Assembly: GCA_035695765.1 (NCBI GenBank)
Contig: DASRRI010000074.1
Location: forward strand, 1 to 64,000
DNA length: 64,000 bases
Direction: 5' to 3'
Source of the DNA: Dongia_A sp035695765
GTDB taxonomy: Bacteria; Pseudomonadota; Alphaproteobacteria; Dongiales; Dongiaceae
Positions 7,770 through 17,355 of this stretch are shown piece after piece. The notes under the pieces were generated by a model that saw only the letters and a program-made list of their open reading frames with translations, was not told where the DNA came from and did no database searches. A program made the position numbers and the translations under genes. Position 1 is the stretch's first letter; every line of letters starts with the position of its first letter.

Positions 7770-9440
7770 TCACAGTCGCATGACGTGGACCTTGGTCACC
7801 GGCTTCTTGTCGTAAGCCTTGTGGAACCAGCGGCGCGCCGCGAGGCGGCAGATTTCCGTCAGTTCCTCATTGTCCTGCAGCTGCCCGCGCGAGAGCCCGT
7901 CAATTGCATCCGCGACAGCCTGGGACATTGCGGCCGTGGCCTGGTCCGCAAGCTCGCCGCCATCCAGCAGCCCTTCCAGGCTGACTTGCGGCGGTGCAAG
8001 CCGCTTGCCGTCCTTGCCCAAGACGACTGACACCATGATGAGGCCACTGAAGCTCATCCGGTGGCGGTGGCGGATGAGGTCGCCCTCCAGGCGAACTAGC
8101 GCCTTGCCATCGAGACCAAGCCGGCCGGATGGGACTGCGGCCACGATCTCCGCAGCGCCCGGCGCCAGCCGGATGATGGCGCCGTTGGCGGCCTCGAGCG
8201 CCTGGGGCACCTGGCATTCCTTGGCCAGCGCCACATGTTCCTTGATATGGCGCGCCTCGCCATGGACCGGGATCGCGATCGTGGGGCGGATCATCTGATA
8301 CATCTCGATCAGCTCGTCGCGCGCCGGATGGCCGGAGACATGGATGTCCTCTTCGCGATCGGTGATGACCCGGACATCCTGGCGCGTTAGCTCGTTCTGC
8401 AGATGCGCGATCGACTTCTCGTTGCCGGGGATGGTGCGCGAGGAAAAGACCACGGCATCGCCCGGCTCCAATGCCACGTGCGGATGCTCCTTGCGTGCGA
8501 TGCGGGCCAGCGCCGAGCGCGGCTCGCCCTGGCTGCCGGTGCAGATCATCAGGATCTTGTCGCGCGGGAAATAGCCGACATCGTGCTCCTGGATGAATTC
8601 CGGTAGGCCGGTGAGATAGCCGTTCTCCTGCGCCGAAGCGATCATGCGCCAGAGCGAGCGGCCAACCAAGGCTACCTGCCGCCCATGTTCCATCGCAACG
8701 TGCGTGATGGTTTCCAGGCGCGCGACATTGCTGGCGAAACAGCCGACTGCCACGCGGTTCTGCAGCGTGCCGATCAGCCCGCGAAGCGACTCGCGCACAT
8801 CGGCTTCCGAGCCGGACGCGCCTTCAACGAACACGTTGGTGGAATCGCACACCATCGCCAGCACGCCGCCATCGCCGAGCTTGCGCAGCGCGGCTTCGTC
8901 GCTCGCCTCGCCGATGAGAGGCGTCGGGTCGAGCTTCCAGTCGCCGGTATGCAGTACCGCACCAAGCGGCGTGCGCACGACAACGGCATTGGGCTCCGGG
9001 ATCGAGTGCGTCAGCGTGATGAGCTCGACTTCAAACGGCGCCAGCGACACCTTGCCTGACATCGGGATCGGAGTGATCGGCGCTTCCTTGGCGAGGCCCG
9101 CCTCTTCCAATTTGCGGCGCAGCACCGAAGCGGTGAAGGGCGTGGCATAAAGCGGGCATCGCAGCTGCGGCCAGAGATAGGGAACCGCGCCGATATGGTC
9201 CTCATGCGCGTGGGTGAGCACAAGCCCGACCAGGTCGCCCACCCGCTCCTTGATGAAGGAGATGTCGGGCATGATGACTTCGATCCCCGGCGTCGATTCA
9301 TCGCCGAAGGTGACGCCGAGATCGACCATCAGCCACTTGCCGGCGTGGCCGTAGAGACTGAGATTCATGCCGATCTCGCCCGCACCACCGAGGGCAAGGA
9401 ACAGCAGCTCGTCGGACTTGGGTGAAAAGGCGTCCGTCAT
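7770..9440 (-). CDS. rnj: ribonuclease J
   Basis: Metallo-beta-lactamase/beta-CASP nuclease of 556 residues, acting as 5'-3' exo- and endoribonuclease in RNA decay and maturation. The metal-binding motif T-HAHEDH is at 76-82, with later GDWKLDP and the beta-CASP block CTGSQGEPRSALARIA, then HVSGHPARDEL. A C-terminal RNase J domain follows. The start is the ATG at 9440, which overlaps the coaX stop by 4 bases (ATGA). The reading frame stays open further upstream, but that stretch is antisense-frame coding of coaX and birA and is not part of the gene. Confidence 0.95.
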   Translation of the reverse strand: MTDAFSPKSDELLFLALGGAGEIGMNLSLYGHAGKWLMVDLGVTFGDESTPGIEVIMPDISFIKERVGDLVGLVLTHAHEDHIGAVPYLWPQLRCPLYATPFTASVLRRKLEEAGLAKEAPITPIPMSGKVSLAPFEVELITLTHSIPEPNAVVVRTPLGAVLHTGDWKLDPTPLIGEASDEAALRKLGDGGVLAMVCDSTNVFVEGASGSEADVRESLRGLIGTLQNRVAVGCFASNVARLETITHVAMEHGRQVALVGRSLWRMIASAQENGYLTGLPEFIQEHDVGYFPRDKILMICTGSQGEPRSALARIARKEHPHVALEPGDAVVFSSRTIPGNEKSIAHLQNELTRQDVRVITDREEDIHVSGHPARDELIEMYQMIRPTIAIPVHGEARHIKEHVALAKECQVPQALEAANGAIIRLAPGAAEIVAAVPSGRLGLDGKALVRLEGDLIRHRHRMSFSGLIMVSVVLGKDGKRLAPPQVSLEGLLDGGELADQATAAMSQAVADAIDGLSRGQLQDNEELTEICRLAARRWFHKAYDKKPVTKVHVMRL

Positions 9441-10213
9441 CCGCCGCGATTCCGGCGATAGATTTCGATGAGGCCGCGGGTCGTGATCTCCTGATCCAGG
9501 TGCCGCAGCACCGGCGTCCCGCCATGGAACAAGGGCGCGAGGCCGCCGGTCGCAATGACTTCGAGCGGCGCGCCGAACTCCGCCGCGATGCGCGCGACGA
9601 TCCCTTCGATCAGGCCGACATAGCCGAAGAAGATGCCGGATTGCATGGCCGTCAGCGTGTCCTTGCCTATGGCCCTCGCCGGCCGCTCCACCGCGATGCG
9701 CGGCAGCTTGGCCGTCATACTGTGCAGGGCCTCGAGGCTGAGATTGATGCCGGGCGCGATCGCGCCGCCCACATAGTTGCCGGAAGCATCGACCACATCG
9801 AAGGTCGTGGCCGTTCCGAAATCCACCACCACCAAAGGCTTCTTGTATTTGATGTGGCCTCCGACAGCATTGGCGAGGCGATCCGCGCCGACGTCCGAGG
9901 GCGACATATCCAGCAGAACCTCGATACCGAGCTTGACAGCCGGATCGCCGACCACCAATGGCTTGGTCTTGAGATGCTTCTCGCACAGCATGGTCAGATG
10001 AAACAGGCTTTGGGGCACCACCGTTGCAATGATCGCGCCATCGATCTGTGAGAGCGACATGCCAGCCATCTGCATGAGCTGGTGCAGCCAGACGATATAC
10101 TGATCCGCTGTCCGGCCCGGATCGGTCTTGAGCCGCCAGTCGCCGACCATGCGCTCGCCCTCGCAGGCCGCGAACTTGACGTTGGTGTTGTTGGCGTTGA
10201 TCGTCAGCAGCAT
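9437..10213 (-). CDS. coaX: type III pantothenate kinase
   Basis: Phosphorylates pantothenate, the first step of coenzyme A synthesis; 258 residues, normal for CoaX. Motifs present are GADRLANAVG, VVDFGTATTFDVVD and GGAIAPGINLSLEAL. The first phosphate-binding motif is unusual: family members have D-x-G-N-T/S near residue 6, while this protein reads INANNTNVKF, so the aspartate is asparagine and the glycine is asparagine. It starts 2 bases after the birA stop and overlaps rnj by 4. Function is likely retained, but the changed motif deserves comparison with relatives. Confidence 0.92.
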   Translation of the reverse strand: MLLTINANNTNVKFAACEGERMVGDWRLKTDPGRTADQYIVWLHQLMQMAGMSLSQIDGAIIATVVPQSLFHLTMLCEKHLKTKPLVVGDPAVKLGIEVLLDMSPSDVGADRLANAVGGHIKYKKPLVVVDFGTATTFDVVDASGNYVGGAIAPGINLSLEALHSMTAKLPRIAVERPARAIGKDTLTAMQSGIFFGYVGLIEGIVARIAAEFGAPLEVIATGGLAPLFHGGTPVLRHLDQEITTRGLIEIYRRNRGG

Positions 10214-10215
10214 GG

Positions 10216-10950
10216 TCAGCCCCTCCGCGTCGCGGGGAAGTATACATCGCCGGCGGCAATGCGCCGCTCCGTCCCGTCGGCCAGGGCCAGGCGCAGCGTC
10301 CCATCCGGCTCAAGATCCTTGAATATGCCGGATAGCGTCTCGCGTTCCAGCCGGACCTCGATGGTCGCGCCCAGGCCCGCCGCACGGCGGCGCCAGGCAG
10401 GCAGCAGGGCCGCGAACCCCTCCGCCTCCCACCGATCATAGAGCGGCGAAAAGGTTGTCAGTACGCGCTCCAGTAGCGCTTGCGGGGATATCGGTGCGGC
10501 GCCCTCCGCCACCAGGTCAGTCGCCGGATAGGGCGTTTCCGCCGGATGGCTGGCGATATTGACGCCGATCCCGACGACCAGAAACTCCGGCTGAGCTTCC
10601 AGAAGGATGCCGCTCGCCTTGCGCCCATTGATCAGCAGGTCGTTGGGCCATTTGTGCCGCACCTCCGCGCCACCCGGCAACAGGGCCTCGGCAACGTCAC
10701 CCATGGCCGTGACAGCGGCGAAGCCCAGGGCCGCAGCCTCCGCAACCGGCCGATCGGGCCGCAGCAGCAGCGAGGCGTAGAGATTGCCAATGGGTGAGTT
10801 CCAGCTCCGCCCACGTCGGCCTCGGCCTGCCGTCTGGCTATCGGCCCGGATCACCAGGCCGGCGGCCTCTCCCGCCAGGGCGCGGTGCCGGCAGGCTTCG
10901 TTGGTGCTGTCGATCTCGCTGACTTGCTCGATCCGGAAAGCGAGACTCAT
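10216..10950 (-). CDS. birA: biotin--[acetyl-CoA-carboxylase] ligase, no DNA-binding domain
   Basis: Attaches biotin to carboxylase carrier domains; 244 residues. The biotinyl-AMP loop GRGRRGRSW is at 42-50 and the conserved KWPNDLLINGRKASGILLE follows; a small C-terminal SH3-like domain ends the protein. There is no N-terminal helix-turn-helix, so it is the monofunctional form and not a biotin repressor. The ATG at 10950 overlaps the nuoN stop by 4 bases (ATGA); the open frame upstream of it runs antisense-frame through nuoN and is not coding here. Confidence 0.94.
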   Translation of the reverse strand: MSLAFRIEQVSEIDSTNEACRHRALAGEAAGLVIRADSQTAGRGRRGRSWNSPIGNLYASLLLRPDRPVAEAAALGFAAVTAMGDVAEALLPGGAEVRHKWPNDLLINGRKASGILLEAQPEFLVVGIGVNIASHPAETPYPATDLVAEGAAPISPQALLERVLTTFSPLYDRWEAEGFAALLPAWRRRAAGLGATIEVRLERETLSGIFKDLEPDGTLRLALADGTERRIAAGDVYFPATRRG

Positions 10951-12392
10951 CCCGGGAATAGCGACGATGCGGCCGCGATGGTCGAGGTCTGTAGCGGATT
11001 GATGAAGAAGATGCCGATCACCACGACCGCCAGCGACGCCGCGAGCACGAGCTTGAGCGAGCCGTCGACGCGGTCGAACGTCCCGACCGGCTCGTCGAAA
11101 TACATCACCTTGATGACCCGGACATAGTAGTAGGCCGACACCACGCTGGTGACGACGCCGATGACGGCGAGCACGTAGAGGCCCTGGTTCACGGCGGCCA
11201 CGAAGACCATCCACTTGCCGAAGAAGCCGGCAAGAGGCGGGATGCCCGCCATCGAGAACAGGATGGCGGCAAAAATGTGAGCAAGCCAGGGCTGGCTCTT
11301 GGCGAGGCCGGACAGGTCCGCGATCTCCTCCACCATTTGGCCCTTCTGGCGCATGGCGAGGATGACGGCGAACGAGCCGAGGGTCATCGGCACATAGATC
11401 GCCATGTAGAACAGCAGGCCGCTCACCCCCTGCTGCGTGCCGGCTGCGAGGCCGACCAGCGCATAGCCGATATTGCCGATCGAGCTGTAGGCCATCAGGC
11501 GCTTGATGTTGCGCTGGCCCATGGCCGCGAAGGCACCGAGGATCATGGACGCGACGGCGATCGCGAAAATGATCTGCTGCCACTGATGGGTCAGGCCGCC
11601 GAACGCATCGACCAGGACGCGGGTGAAGAGAGCGAGCGCTGCCATCTTCGGCGCCGCCGCAAAGAAGGCCGTGATCGGCGTCGGCGCGCCTTCATAGACG
11701 TCGGGCGTCCACATGTGGAACGGGACGGCCGAGATCTTGAAAGCCAGGCCGGCGCACAGGAACACCAGGCCGACGATGAGGCCGAGCGAGGGCGGCGTCG
11801 CTCCGCTCAAGGCGGTCGAGAGGCCGGCGAAACTGACCGTCCCGACGAAGCCATAGATCATCGAGGCGCCATAGAGCAGCATGCCGGAGGACAAGGCGCC
11901 GAGGACGAAATACTTGAGGCCGGCCTCGGTCGATTTCACCGTGTCGCGCCGGATCGCGGCCGTCACATAGAGTGCAAGGCTCTGCAGCTCCAGCCCGACA
12001 TAGAGCGAGATGAGATCGTTGGCCGAGATCATCAGCATCATGCCGAGGGTCGCCAGCAGCATCAGCAGCGGCAGCTCGAAGCGCGCCATGCCCTCCCGCT
12101 CGGCATAGGAGAAGGACATCCAGACTGATGTCATGGAGGCCAGCAGCGCCAGCACCTTGGCGAACACGCCGAACTTGTCGACGATGAAATGGCCGTTGAA
12201 GGCGAGCTGCGGCACAGCCGATACGTCGATACCGAGCAACACGACGATCGCGATCGCCATCACCGCGATCGTCAGCAGGCCGATCAGACGCATGGCGCGG
12301 TCGCCGACATAGGCGCCGACCAGCAGCAGCACCATGGCGGCCACGGCGATCCAGATTTCCGGCAGGGCGGCGTGGAGGTTGAGCGAAGTCAT
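10947..12392 (-). CDS. nuoN: NADH-quinone oxidoreductase subunit N
   Basis: Membrane-arm antiporter-like subunit of complex I; 481 residues with about 14 hydrophobic segments. The proton-translocation module is recognisable: an essential glutamate in helix 5, the conserved lysine in PFHMWTPDVYEGAPTPITAFF, and QRNIKRLMAYSSIGNIGYAL. It starts directly after nuoM (stop and start abut) and overlaps birA by 4 bases. It is the last nuo gene, but the transcript clearly continues. Confidence 0.97.
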   Translation of the reverse strand: MTSLNLHAALPEIWIAVAAMVLLLVGAYVGDRAMRLIGLLTIAVMAIAIVVLLGIDVSAVPQLAFNGHFIVDKFGVFAKVLALLASMTSVWMSFSYAEREGMARFELPLLMLLATLGMMLMISANDLISLYVGLELQSLALYVTAAIRRDTVKSTEAGLKYFVLGALSSGMLLYGASMIYGFVGTVSFAGLSTALSGATPPSLGLIVGLVFLCAGLAFKISAVPFHMWTPDVYEGAPTPITAFFAAAPKMAALALFTRVLVDAFGGLTHQWQQIIFAIAVASMILGAFAAMGQRNIKRLMAYSSIGNIGYALVGLAAGTQQGVSGLLFYMAIYVPMTLGSFAVILAMRQKGQMVEEIADLSGLAKSQPWLAHIFAAILFSMAGIPPLAGFFGKWMVFVAAVNQGLYVLAVIGVVTSVVSAYYYVRVIKVMYFDEPVGTFDRVDGSLKLVLAASLAVVVIGIFFINPLQTSTIAAASSLFPG

Positions 12393-13973
12393 CTACTGTC
12401 CCTCTGCCGGGGCCGCCGGAGCGGGTTGCGTCGTTGGTTCGGCGGGCGCCGCTTCAGCTGGCGCAATGATTGTGCCGGGCTGGGCCGGACCGACCGCGAC
12501 CTGGTAGTTGGAGATCAGCTGATCGATGGCCGGGCCGGTGATCGACGTGAAGCTCGCCGGATAGATGCCCATCCACAGCACGATCAGGATCAGCGGCACG
12601 AAGATCGCCACCTCGCGCGGACTCAAATCCAGCATCGCCTTCACCTCGTCCTTCTCCAGCTTGCCGAAGACGACGCGGCGATAGAGCCACAGCATATAGG
12701 CGGCGCCGAGGATGATGCCTGTGGTGATGAGGAAGGCGACCCAGGTGCTGGATTGGAACACCCCCACCATCACCAGGAACTCGCCGATGAAGCCGCTGGT
12801 CCCCGGCAGGCCGACCGAGGCCAGCGTGAAGATCATGAAGGCGAAGGCGTAGCGCGGCATGTTGTTGACGAGGCCGCCATAACGCGCGATCTCGCGGCTA
12901 TGCAGCCGGTCATAGACCACGCCGACGCAGAGGAAGAGCGCGGCGGAGACGATGCCGTGGCTCAGCATCTGGAACATCGCACCTTCGATGCCCTGCCGGT
13001 TGAAGGCGAACGTGCCGGCCGTCACGAAGCCCATGTGCGCAACCGAGGAATAGGCGATCAGCTTCTTCATGTCGGTCTGCGCCAGTGCGACCAGCGAGGT
13101 ATAGATCACCGCGACGATGCTGAGGCCGAAGACCAGTGGCGCAAGGGTGTGAGAAGCGTCAGGCAGGATCGGGATCGAGAAGCGCAGGAAGCCGTAGCCG
13201 CCCATCTTCAGGAGCACTCCGGCCAGGATCACGGAACCCGCCGTCGGCGCCTCCACGTGCGCATCGGGCAGCCAGGTATGGACCGGCCACATCGGTACCT
13301 TGACCGCGAAGGACGCAAAGAAGGCCAGCCACAGCCAGATCTGCATTTGCGGATCGAACTTCTGCGTCATCAGGGTCGAAATGTCGGTCGTGCCTGCCTT
13401 GCTATAGATGGTCAGGATTGCGACCAGCATGAGGACGGAGCCGAGCAGTGTGAACAGGAAGAACTTGAAGGCAGAGTAGACGCGGCGTGGCCCACCCCAG
13501 ACGCCGATGATGATGAACATCGGAATGAGGACGCCTTCGAAGAACACATAGAAGGCGACGAAATCGAGTGCGCAGAAGGTGCCGATCATGAAGGTCTCGA
13601 GCACCAGGAACGCGATCATGTACTCCTTGACCCGGACCTCGATCGCTTCCCAGCTCGCCAACACGCAGATCGGTGTCAGCAGAGTTGAGAGCAGCACGAA
13701 CGGCATGGAGATGCCGTCGACGCCCATGCGGTAGGCGATATTGAGCGCGGGGATCCACTCCGCCCGCTCCTCGAACTGAAAGCCGGGATTGGACCGGTCG
13801 AACCCGAACCACAGCAGCAGCGAGAGCAGGAAGACGGCGGCGGAGGTCCACAGCGCGACCCAGCGCGCATTGCGCGCCACGTGCGCGTCCTCGCCGCGGA
13901 TGCCCGCGATGAAGATCGCACCCACCAGCGGCAGGAACGTGATGATCGTCAGGAGATGAGGAATATTGCTCAC
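12393..13973 (-). CDS. nuoM: NADH-quinone oxidoreductase subunit M
   Basis: Second large antiporter-like subunit of the complex I membrane arm; 526 residues with about 14 membrane helices. Family signatures are seen in KVPMWPVHTWLPDAHVEAPT and QTDMKKLIAYSSVAHMGFV. The start codon is GTG at 13973, 4 bases after nuoL. The C-terminal 35 residues are a Pro/Ala/Glu-rich tail without obvious structure, an extension beyond the last helix. Confidence 0.97.
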   Translation of the reverse strand: MSNIPHLLTIITFLPLVGAIFIAGIRGEDAHVARNARWVALWTSAAVFLLSLLLWFGFDRSNPGFQFEERAEWIPALNIAYRMGVDGISMPFVLLSTLLTPICVLASWEAIEVRVKEYMIAFLVLETFMIGTFCALDFVAFYVFFEGVLIPMFIIIGVWGGPRRVYSAFKFFLFTLLGSVLMLVAILTIYSKAGTTDISTLMTQKFDPQMQIWLWLAFFASFAVKVPMWPVHTWLPDAHVEAPTAGSVILAGVLLKMGGYGFLRFSIPILPDASHTLAPLVFGLSIVAVIYTSLVALAQTDMKKLIAYSSVAHMGFVTAGTFAFNRQGIEGAMFQMLSHGIVSAALFLCVGVVYDRLHSREIARYGGLVNNMPRYAFAFMIFTLASVGLPGTSGFIGEFLVMVGVFQSSTWVAFLITTGIILGAAYMLWLYRRVVFGKLEKDEVKAMLDLSPREVAIFVPLILIVLWMGIYPASFTSITGPAIDQLISNYQVAVGPAQPGTIIAPAEAAPAEPTTQPAPAAPAEGQ

Positions 13974-13977
13974 GATC

Positions 13978-15903
13978 TCACCAGCCGCTACCGAACAGAT
14001 ACCAGGTCACCAGGAGGACGACGCCGATCAGCATCGCGAAGGCATAGTGATAGACGTAGCCGGATTGCAAGCGCGTCGCCTGCTTGGCGACATCCTGCGA
14101 GAACGAGGCAATGCCGTCGGGACCGAGACCGTCGATGATGCGGCCGTCGCCGCCCTTCCACAGGCTGAAGCCGAGCTTCTTTGCGGGCTCGACCAGCGTC
14201 GCCTCAAAGAGCTCGTCGAAATACCACTTGTTGAGCAGGAAGCGGTACAGCCCGCCGAGCGCGCCGGCCAGCTTCGCGGGTAGATCGGTGCGGAACATGT
14301 AGAACATGTAGGCGATCGCGATCCCGGCGAGGCCGACGACCAAAGGCGCCAGCTTCACCCAGAGCGCGACATCATGCGCGTGATGCGGCACCTCGTTCTC
14401 CGGGCCGAACAGGATCGCCCCGCGCCAGAACTCTTCCATATGCTCGCCGACGAACTTGTCGAAATAGACGTAGCCGGCGGCCGCCGCGCCCACCGCCAGC
14501 ACGATCAGCGGCACCAGCATCACCCACGGGCTCTCATGCACATGGTGATAGGTCTCGTGATCGGCGCGCGTCTCGCCGTGGAAGGTCATGAGGATGAGCC
14601 GCCAGGAATAGAACGCCGTCATCATGGCCGCGCCAACGCCGAGCCAGAAGGCGAACATGCCGGGACCCGTATGCGCGGCGAACGCGGATTCGAGGATGAT
14701 GTCCTTGGAATAGTAGCCCGCGAAGAACGGAATGCCGGCGAGCGCCAGGCTGCCGATCCACATCAAGGCATAGGTCCAGGGGATCAGCTTCCAGATGCCG
14801 CCCATCTTGCGCATATCCTGCTCGTCCGACATGCCGTGGATGACCGAGCCGGCGCACAGGAACAGCAGCGCCTTGAAGAAGGCGTGGGTGAACAGGTGGA
14901 ACATCGCCGCGCCATAGGCGCCGACGCCCGCCGCGAAGAACATGTAGCCGAGCTGGCTGCAGGTCGAATAGGCGATGACGCGCTTGATGTCGTTCTGCAC
15001 CAGGCCGACGGTGGCCGCGAAGAACGCCGTCGCCGCGCCCACAATGGTCACCACTATCTTGGCGTCCGGCGCATATTCGAACATCGGCGACAGGCGGCAC
15101 ACCATGAAGACGCCCGCCGTCACCATGGTCGCGGCATGGATGAGGGCCGAAACGGGGGTCGGGCCTTCCATCGCGTCCGGCAGCCAGGTGTGCAGGCCAA
15201 GCTGCGCCGACTTGCCCATCGCGCCCACAAACAACAGCAGGCAGAGGGCAGTCAGGATATCGACGTTCCAGCTCAGGAAATGGAAGCTCTGCCCCACTTT
15301 GCCCGGCGTCGCCGCGAACACGGCGTCGAAACTGACCGTCCCGAAGATGAAGAACACGCCCATGATTCCGAGGGCGAAGCCGAAATCGCCGATGCGGTTG
15401 ACCAGGAATGCCTTGATCGCGGCGGCATTGGCACTCGGCCGGTGGTACCAGAAGCCGATCAGCAGATAGGAGCAGAGGCCGACGCCTTCCCAGCCGAAGA
15501 ACATCTGCATGAAGTTCTCGGCCGTCACCAGCATCAGCATGCAGAAGGTAAAGAGACTCAAATAGGCCATGAAGCGCGGGATCGAATGGTCGTGCCCCAT
15601 GTAGCCGATGGAATAGACGTGGACCATCGACGACACGGTCGTCACCACCACCAGCATCACGGCGGAAAGCTGGTCGACCTTCACCGCCCATTTGGCCTCG
15701 AAGGGGCCACTGGCAAACCACGTGAAGAGTTCGGTCGTGCGCGCGGTCCCGTCATATTGCAGGAACACGACCCAGGACAGCACGAACGAGATCAGCATCA
15801 GTCCGCTGGTGATCCATTGCGCGCCCTTGTCGCCGACCCGGCGGTTGCCGAGTCCCACGATGATCGCGCCTAACAGCGGCAGTGCGACGATTGCAACGTC
15901 CAT
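13978..15903 (-). CDS. nuoL: NADH-quinone oxidoreductase subunit L
   Basis: Distal antiporter-like subunit of complex I; 641 residues. Besides the 14-helix core (LGLHTWLPDAMEGPTPVSAL and QNDIKRVIAYSTCSQLGYMF), it has the long C-terminal region that forms the lateral helix running along the membrane arm in solved complexes. It sits 7 bases after nuoK and 4 before nuoM. Confidence 0.98.
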   Translation of the reverse strand: MDVAIVALPLLGAIIVGLGNRRVGDKGAQWITSGLMLISFVLSWVVFLQYDGTARTTELFTWFASGPFEAKWAVKVDQLSAVMLVVVTTVSSMVHVYSIGYMGHDHSIPRFMAYLSLFTFCMLMLVTAENFMQMFFGWEGVGLCSYLLIGFWYHRPSANAAAIKAFLVNRIGDFGFALGIMGVFFIFGTVSFDAVFAATPGKVGQSFHFLSWNVDILTALCLLLFVGAMGKSAQLGLHTWLPDAMEGPTPVSALIHAATMVTAGVFMVCRLSPMFEYAPDAKIVVTIVGAATAFFAATVGLVQNDIKRVIAYSTCSQLGYMFFAAGVGAYGAAMFHLFTHAFFKALLFLCAGSVIHGMSDEQDMRKMGGIWKLIPWTYALMWIGSLALAGIPFFAGYYSKDIILESAFAAHTGPGMFAFWLGVGAAMMTAFYSWRLILMTFHGETRADHETYHHVHESPWVMLVPLIVLAVGAAAAGYVYFDKFVGEHMEEFWRGAILFGPENEVPHHAHDVALWVKLAPLVVGLAGIAIAYMFYMFRTDLPAKLAGALGGLYRFLLNKWYFDELFEATLVEPAKKLGFSLWKGGDGRIIDGLGPDGIASFSQDVAKQATRLQSGYVYHYAFAMLIGVVLLVTWYLFGSGW

Positions 15904-15910
15904 CGCGCCT

Positions 15911-16222
15911 TTACCCCTTCATCACATTGAGGTCTTCGACGGCGATGGAGCCGCGATTGCGGAAATAGACCACGAGAATGGCAAGACCGATCGCCGCCTC
16001 CGCCGCGGCGACGGTGAGGACGAACATGGCGAAGACCTGCCCCACCATGTCGCCCAGGAAACTGGAGAACGCCACCAGGTTGATGTTGACCGAGAGCAGG
16101 ATGAGCTCCACCGACATCAGGATGATGATGACGTTCTTGCGATTGAGGAAAATGCCGAACACGCCGATCGTGAACAGGATCGCGGCGACGGTCAGGTAAT
16201 GGGTCAGGGTGATTTGCCACAT
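15911..16222 (-). CDS. nuoK: NADH-quinone oxidoreductase subunit K
   Basis: Small complex I membrane subunit (MrpC-like), 103 residues with three membrane helices. The conserved glutamates are present in SVELILLSVNINLV and VAAAEAAIGLAILV; these lie on the proton path in the family. It is 4 bases after nuoJ and 7 before nuoL. Confidence 0.97.
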   Translation of the reverse strand: MWQITLTHYLTVAAILFTIGVFGIFLNRKNVIIILMSVELILLSVNINLVAFSSFLGDMVGQVFAMFVLTVAAAEAAIGLAILVVYFRNRGSIAVEDLNVMKG

Positions 16223-16226
16223 GATG

Positions 16227-16832
16227 CTAGATCCCCGTCCCTGTCGGCACTTTCCGGACTTCGACGGAGCGGCGGTCGCGCATCAGCTGCGCTGCGATCC
16301 GCTGGCGCTTCACGCCTTCGCGCTCGCGATGCGTCAGGACGATGGCGCCGATCATGGCGATCAGCAGCACCACGCCCGCCGCCTGGAATAGATAGAAGTA
16401 ATCTGTGTAGAGGATCTGTCCCAGCGCCTGGGTGTTGGAGACGCCCGCCGGCGTCGGCGATCCCGCGAGCGTGCTGACGGCCGGCGCCATCGCGCCACTC
16501 GAGACCACGAAGATGATCTCCGCCACCAGGATGATGCCGACGATGCCCCCGATCCAGGCATAGCGCACGAAGCCCTGGCGCAACTCGGCGAAATTGATGT
16601 CGAGCATCATGACGACGAACAGGAAGAGGACAGCGACCGCGCCCACATAGACCACGACCAGCATCATGGCGAGGAACTCCGCGCCCAACAGCACGAACAG
16701 CCCCGCGGCGTTGAAGAAGGTCAGGATCAGGTACAGCACCGAATAGACCGGATTGCGGTTCGCGACCACCAGCACGCCGCTCACCACCAAGACCAGCGCG
16801 AATACATAAAAAGAGAGTGCCTGAACGATCAT
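16227..16832 (-). CDS. nuoJ: NADH-quinone oxidoreductase subunit J
   Basis: Complex I membrane subunit with five helices, 201 residues. The glycine-rich third helix GAVAVLFLFVVMMLDIN is the segment known to switch between alpha and pi forms in complex I structures. The ATG at 16832 follows nuoI by 25 bases. The basic C-terminus (HREREGVKRQRIAAQLMRDR) is typical of alphaproteobacterial NuoJ. Confidence 0.97.
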   Translation of the reverse strand: MIVQALSFYVFALVLVVSGVLVVANRNPVYSVLYLILTFFNAAGLFVLLGAEFLAMMLVVVYVGAVAVLFLFVVMMLDINFAELRQGFVRYAWIGGIVGIILVAEIIFVVSSGAMAPAVSTLAGSPTPAGVSNTQALGQILYTDYFYLFQAAGVVLLIAMIGAIVLTHREREGVKRQRIAAQLMRDRRSVEVRKVPTGTGI

Positions 16833-16857
16833 ACCGTTCCCCTACGCGCGCCCCGCC

Positions 16858-17346
16858 TCAGCGGTACGGCGCGTCCGCCTGCAGGTTGGCGGCGATTTCC
16901 GCTTCCCAGCGGTCGCCGTTCGCCAGCAGTTTTTCCTTGTTGTAGAAAAGCTCTTCCCGCGTCTCGGTCGAGAACTCGTAGTTCGGTCCCTCGACGATTG
17001 CATCCACCGGGCAGGCCTCCTGGCACAGGCCGCAATAGATGCACTTGGTCATGTCAATGTCGTAGCGCGTCGTCCGCCGGCTGCCATCTTCGCGCGGTTC
17101 CGCTTCGATGGTAATGGCGAGCGCGGGGCACACCGCCTCGCACAGCTTGCAGGCGATGCAGCGCTCTTCGCCGTTGGGATAGCGGCGCAAAGCATGCTCG
17201 CCACGGAAGCGCGGAGAAAGCGGCCCCTTCTCATACGGATAGTTGATCGTGACCTTGGGCCGGAAGACGTATTTGAACGTCAGCCACATGCCGCTCAACA
17301 GTTCGTAGAGCAGGAAGCTCTTAGCCGTGCGATTAAGGACGGTCAT
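16858..17346 (-). CDS. nuoI: NADH-quinone oxidoreductase subunit I
   Basis: Peripheral-arm subunit (TYKY) carrying the two tetranuclear clusters N6a and N6b; 162 residues. The two ferredoxin motifs are intact: CIACKLCEAVCP near 63-74 and CIYCGLCQEACP near 102-113. The N-terminal amphipathic helix anchors it to the membrane arm in the family. It lies 9 bases after nuoH. Confidence 0.98.
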   Translation of the reverse strand: MTVLNRTAKSFLLYELLSGMWLTFKYVFRPKVTINYPYEKGPLSPRFRGEHALRRYPNGEERCIACKLCEAVCPALAITIEAEPREDGSRRTTRYDIDMTKCIYCGLCQEACPVDAIVEGPNYEFSTETREELFYNKEKLLANGDRWEAEIAANLQADAPYR

Positions 17347-17355
17347 GACGCTCCC

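Noticed and set aside
7770..10439. RNase J as an 889-residue protein with a long N-terminal extension
   Set aside because: The extra 333 codons are simply an open frame antisense-phase through coaX and birA; the real start at 9440 overlaps the coaX stop as ATGA and gives a standard RNase J.
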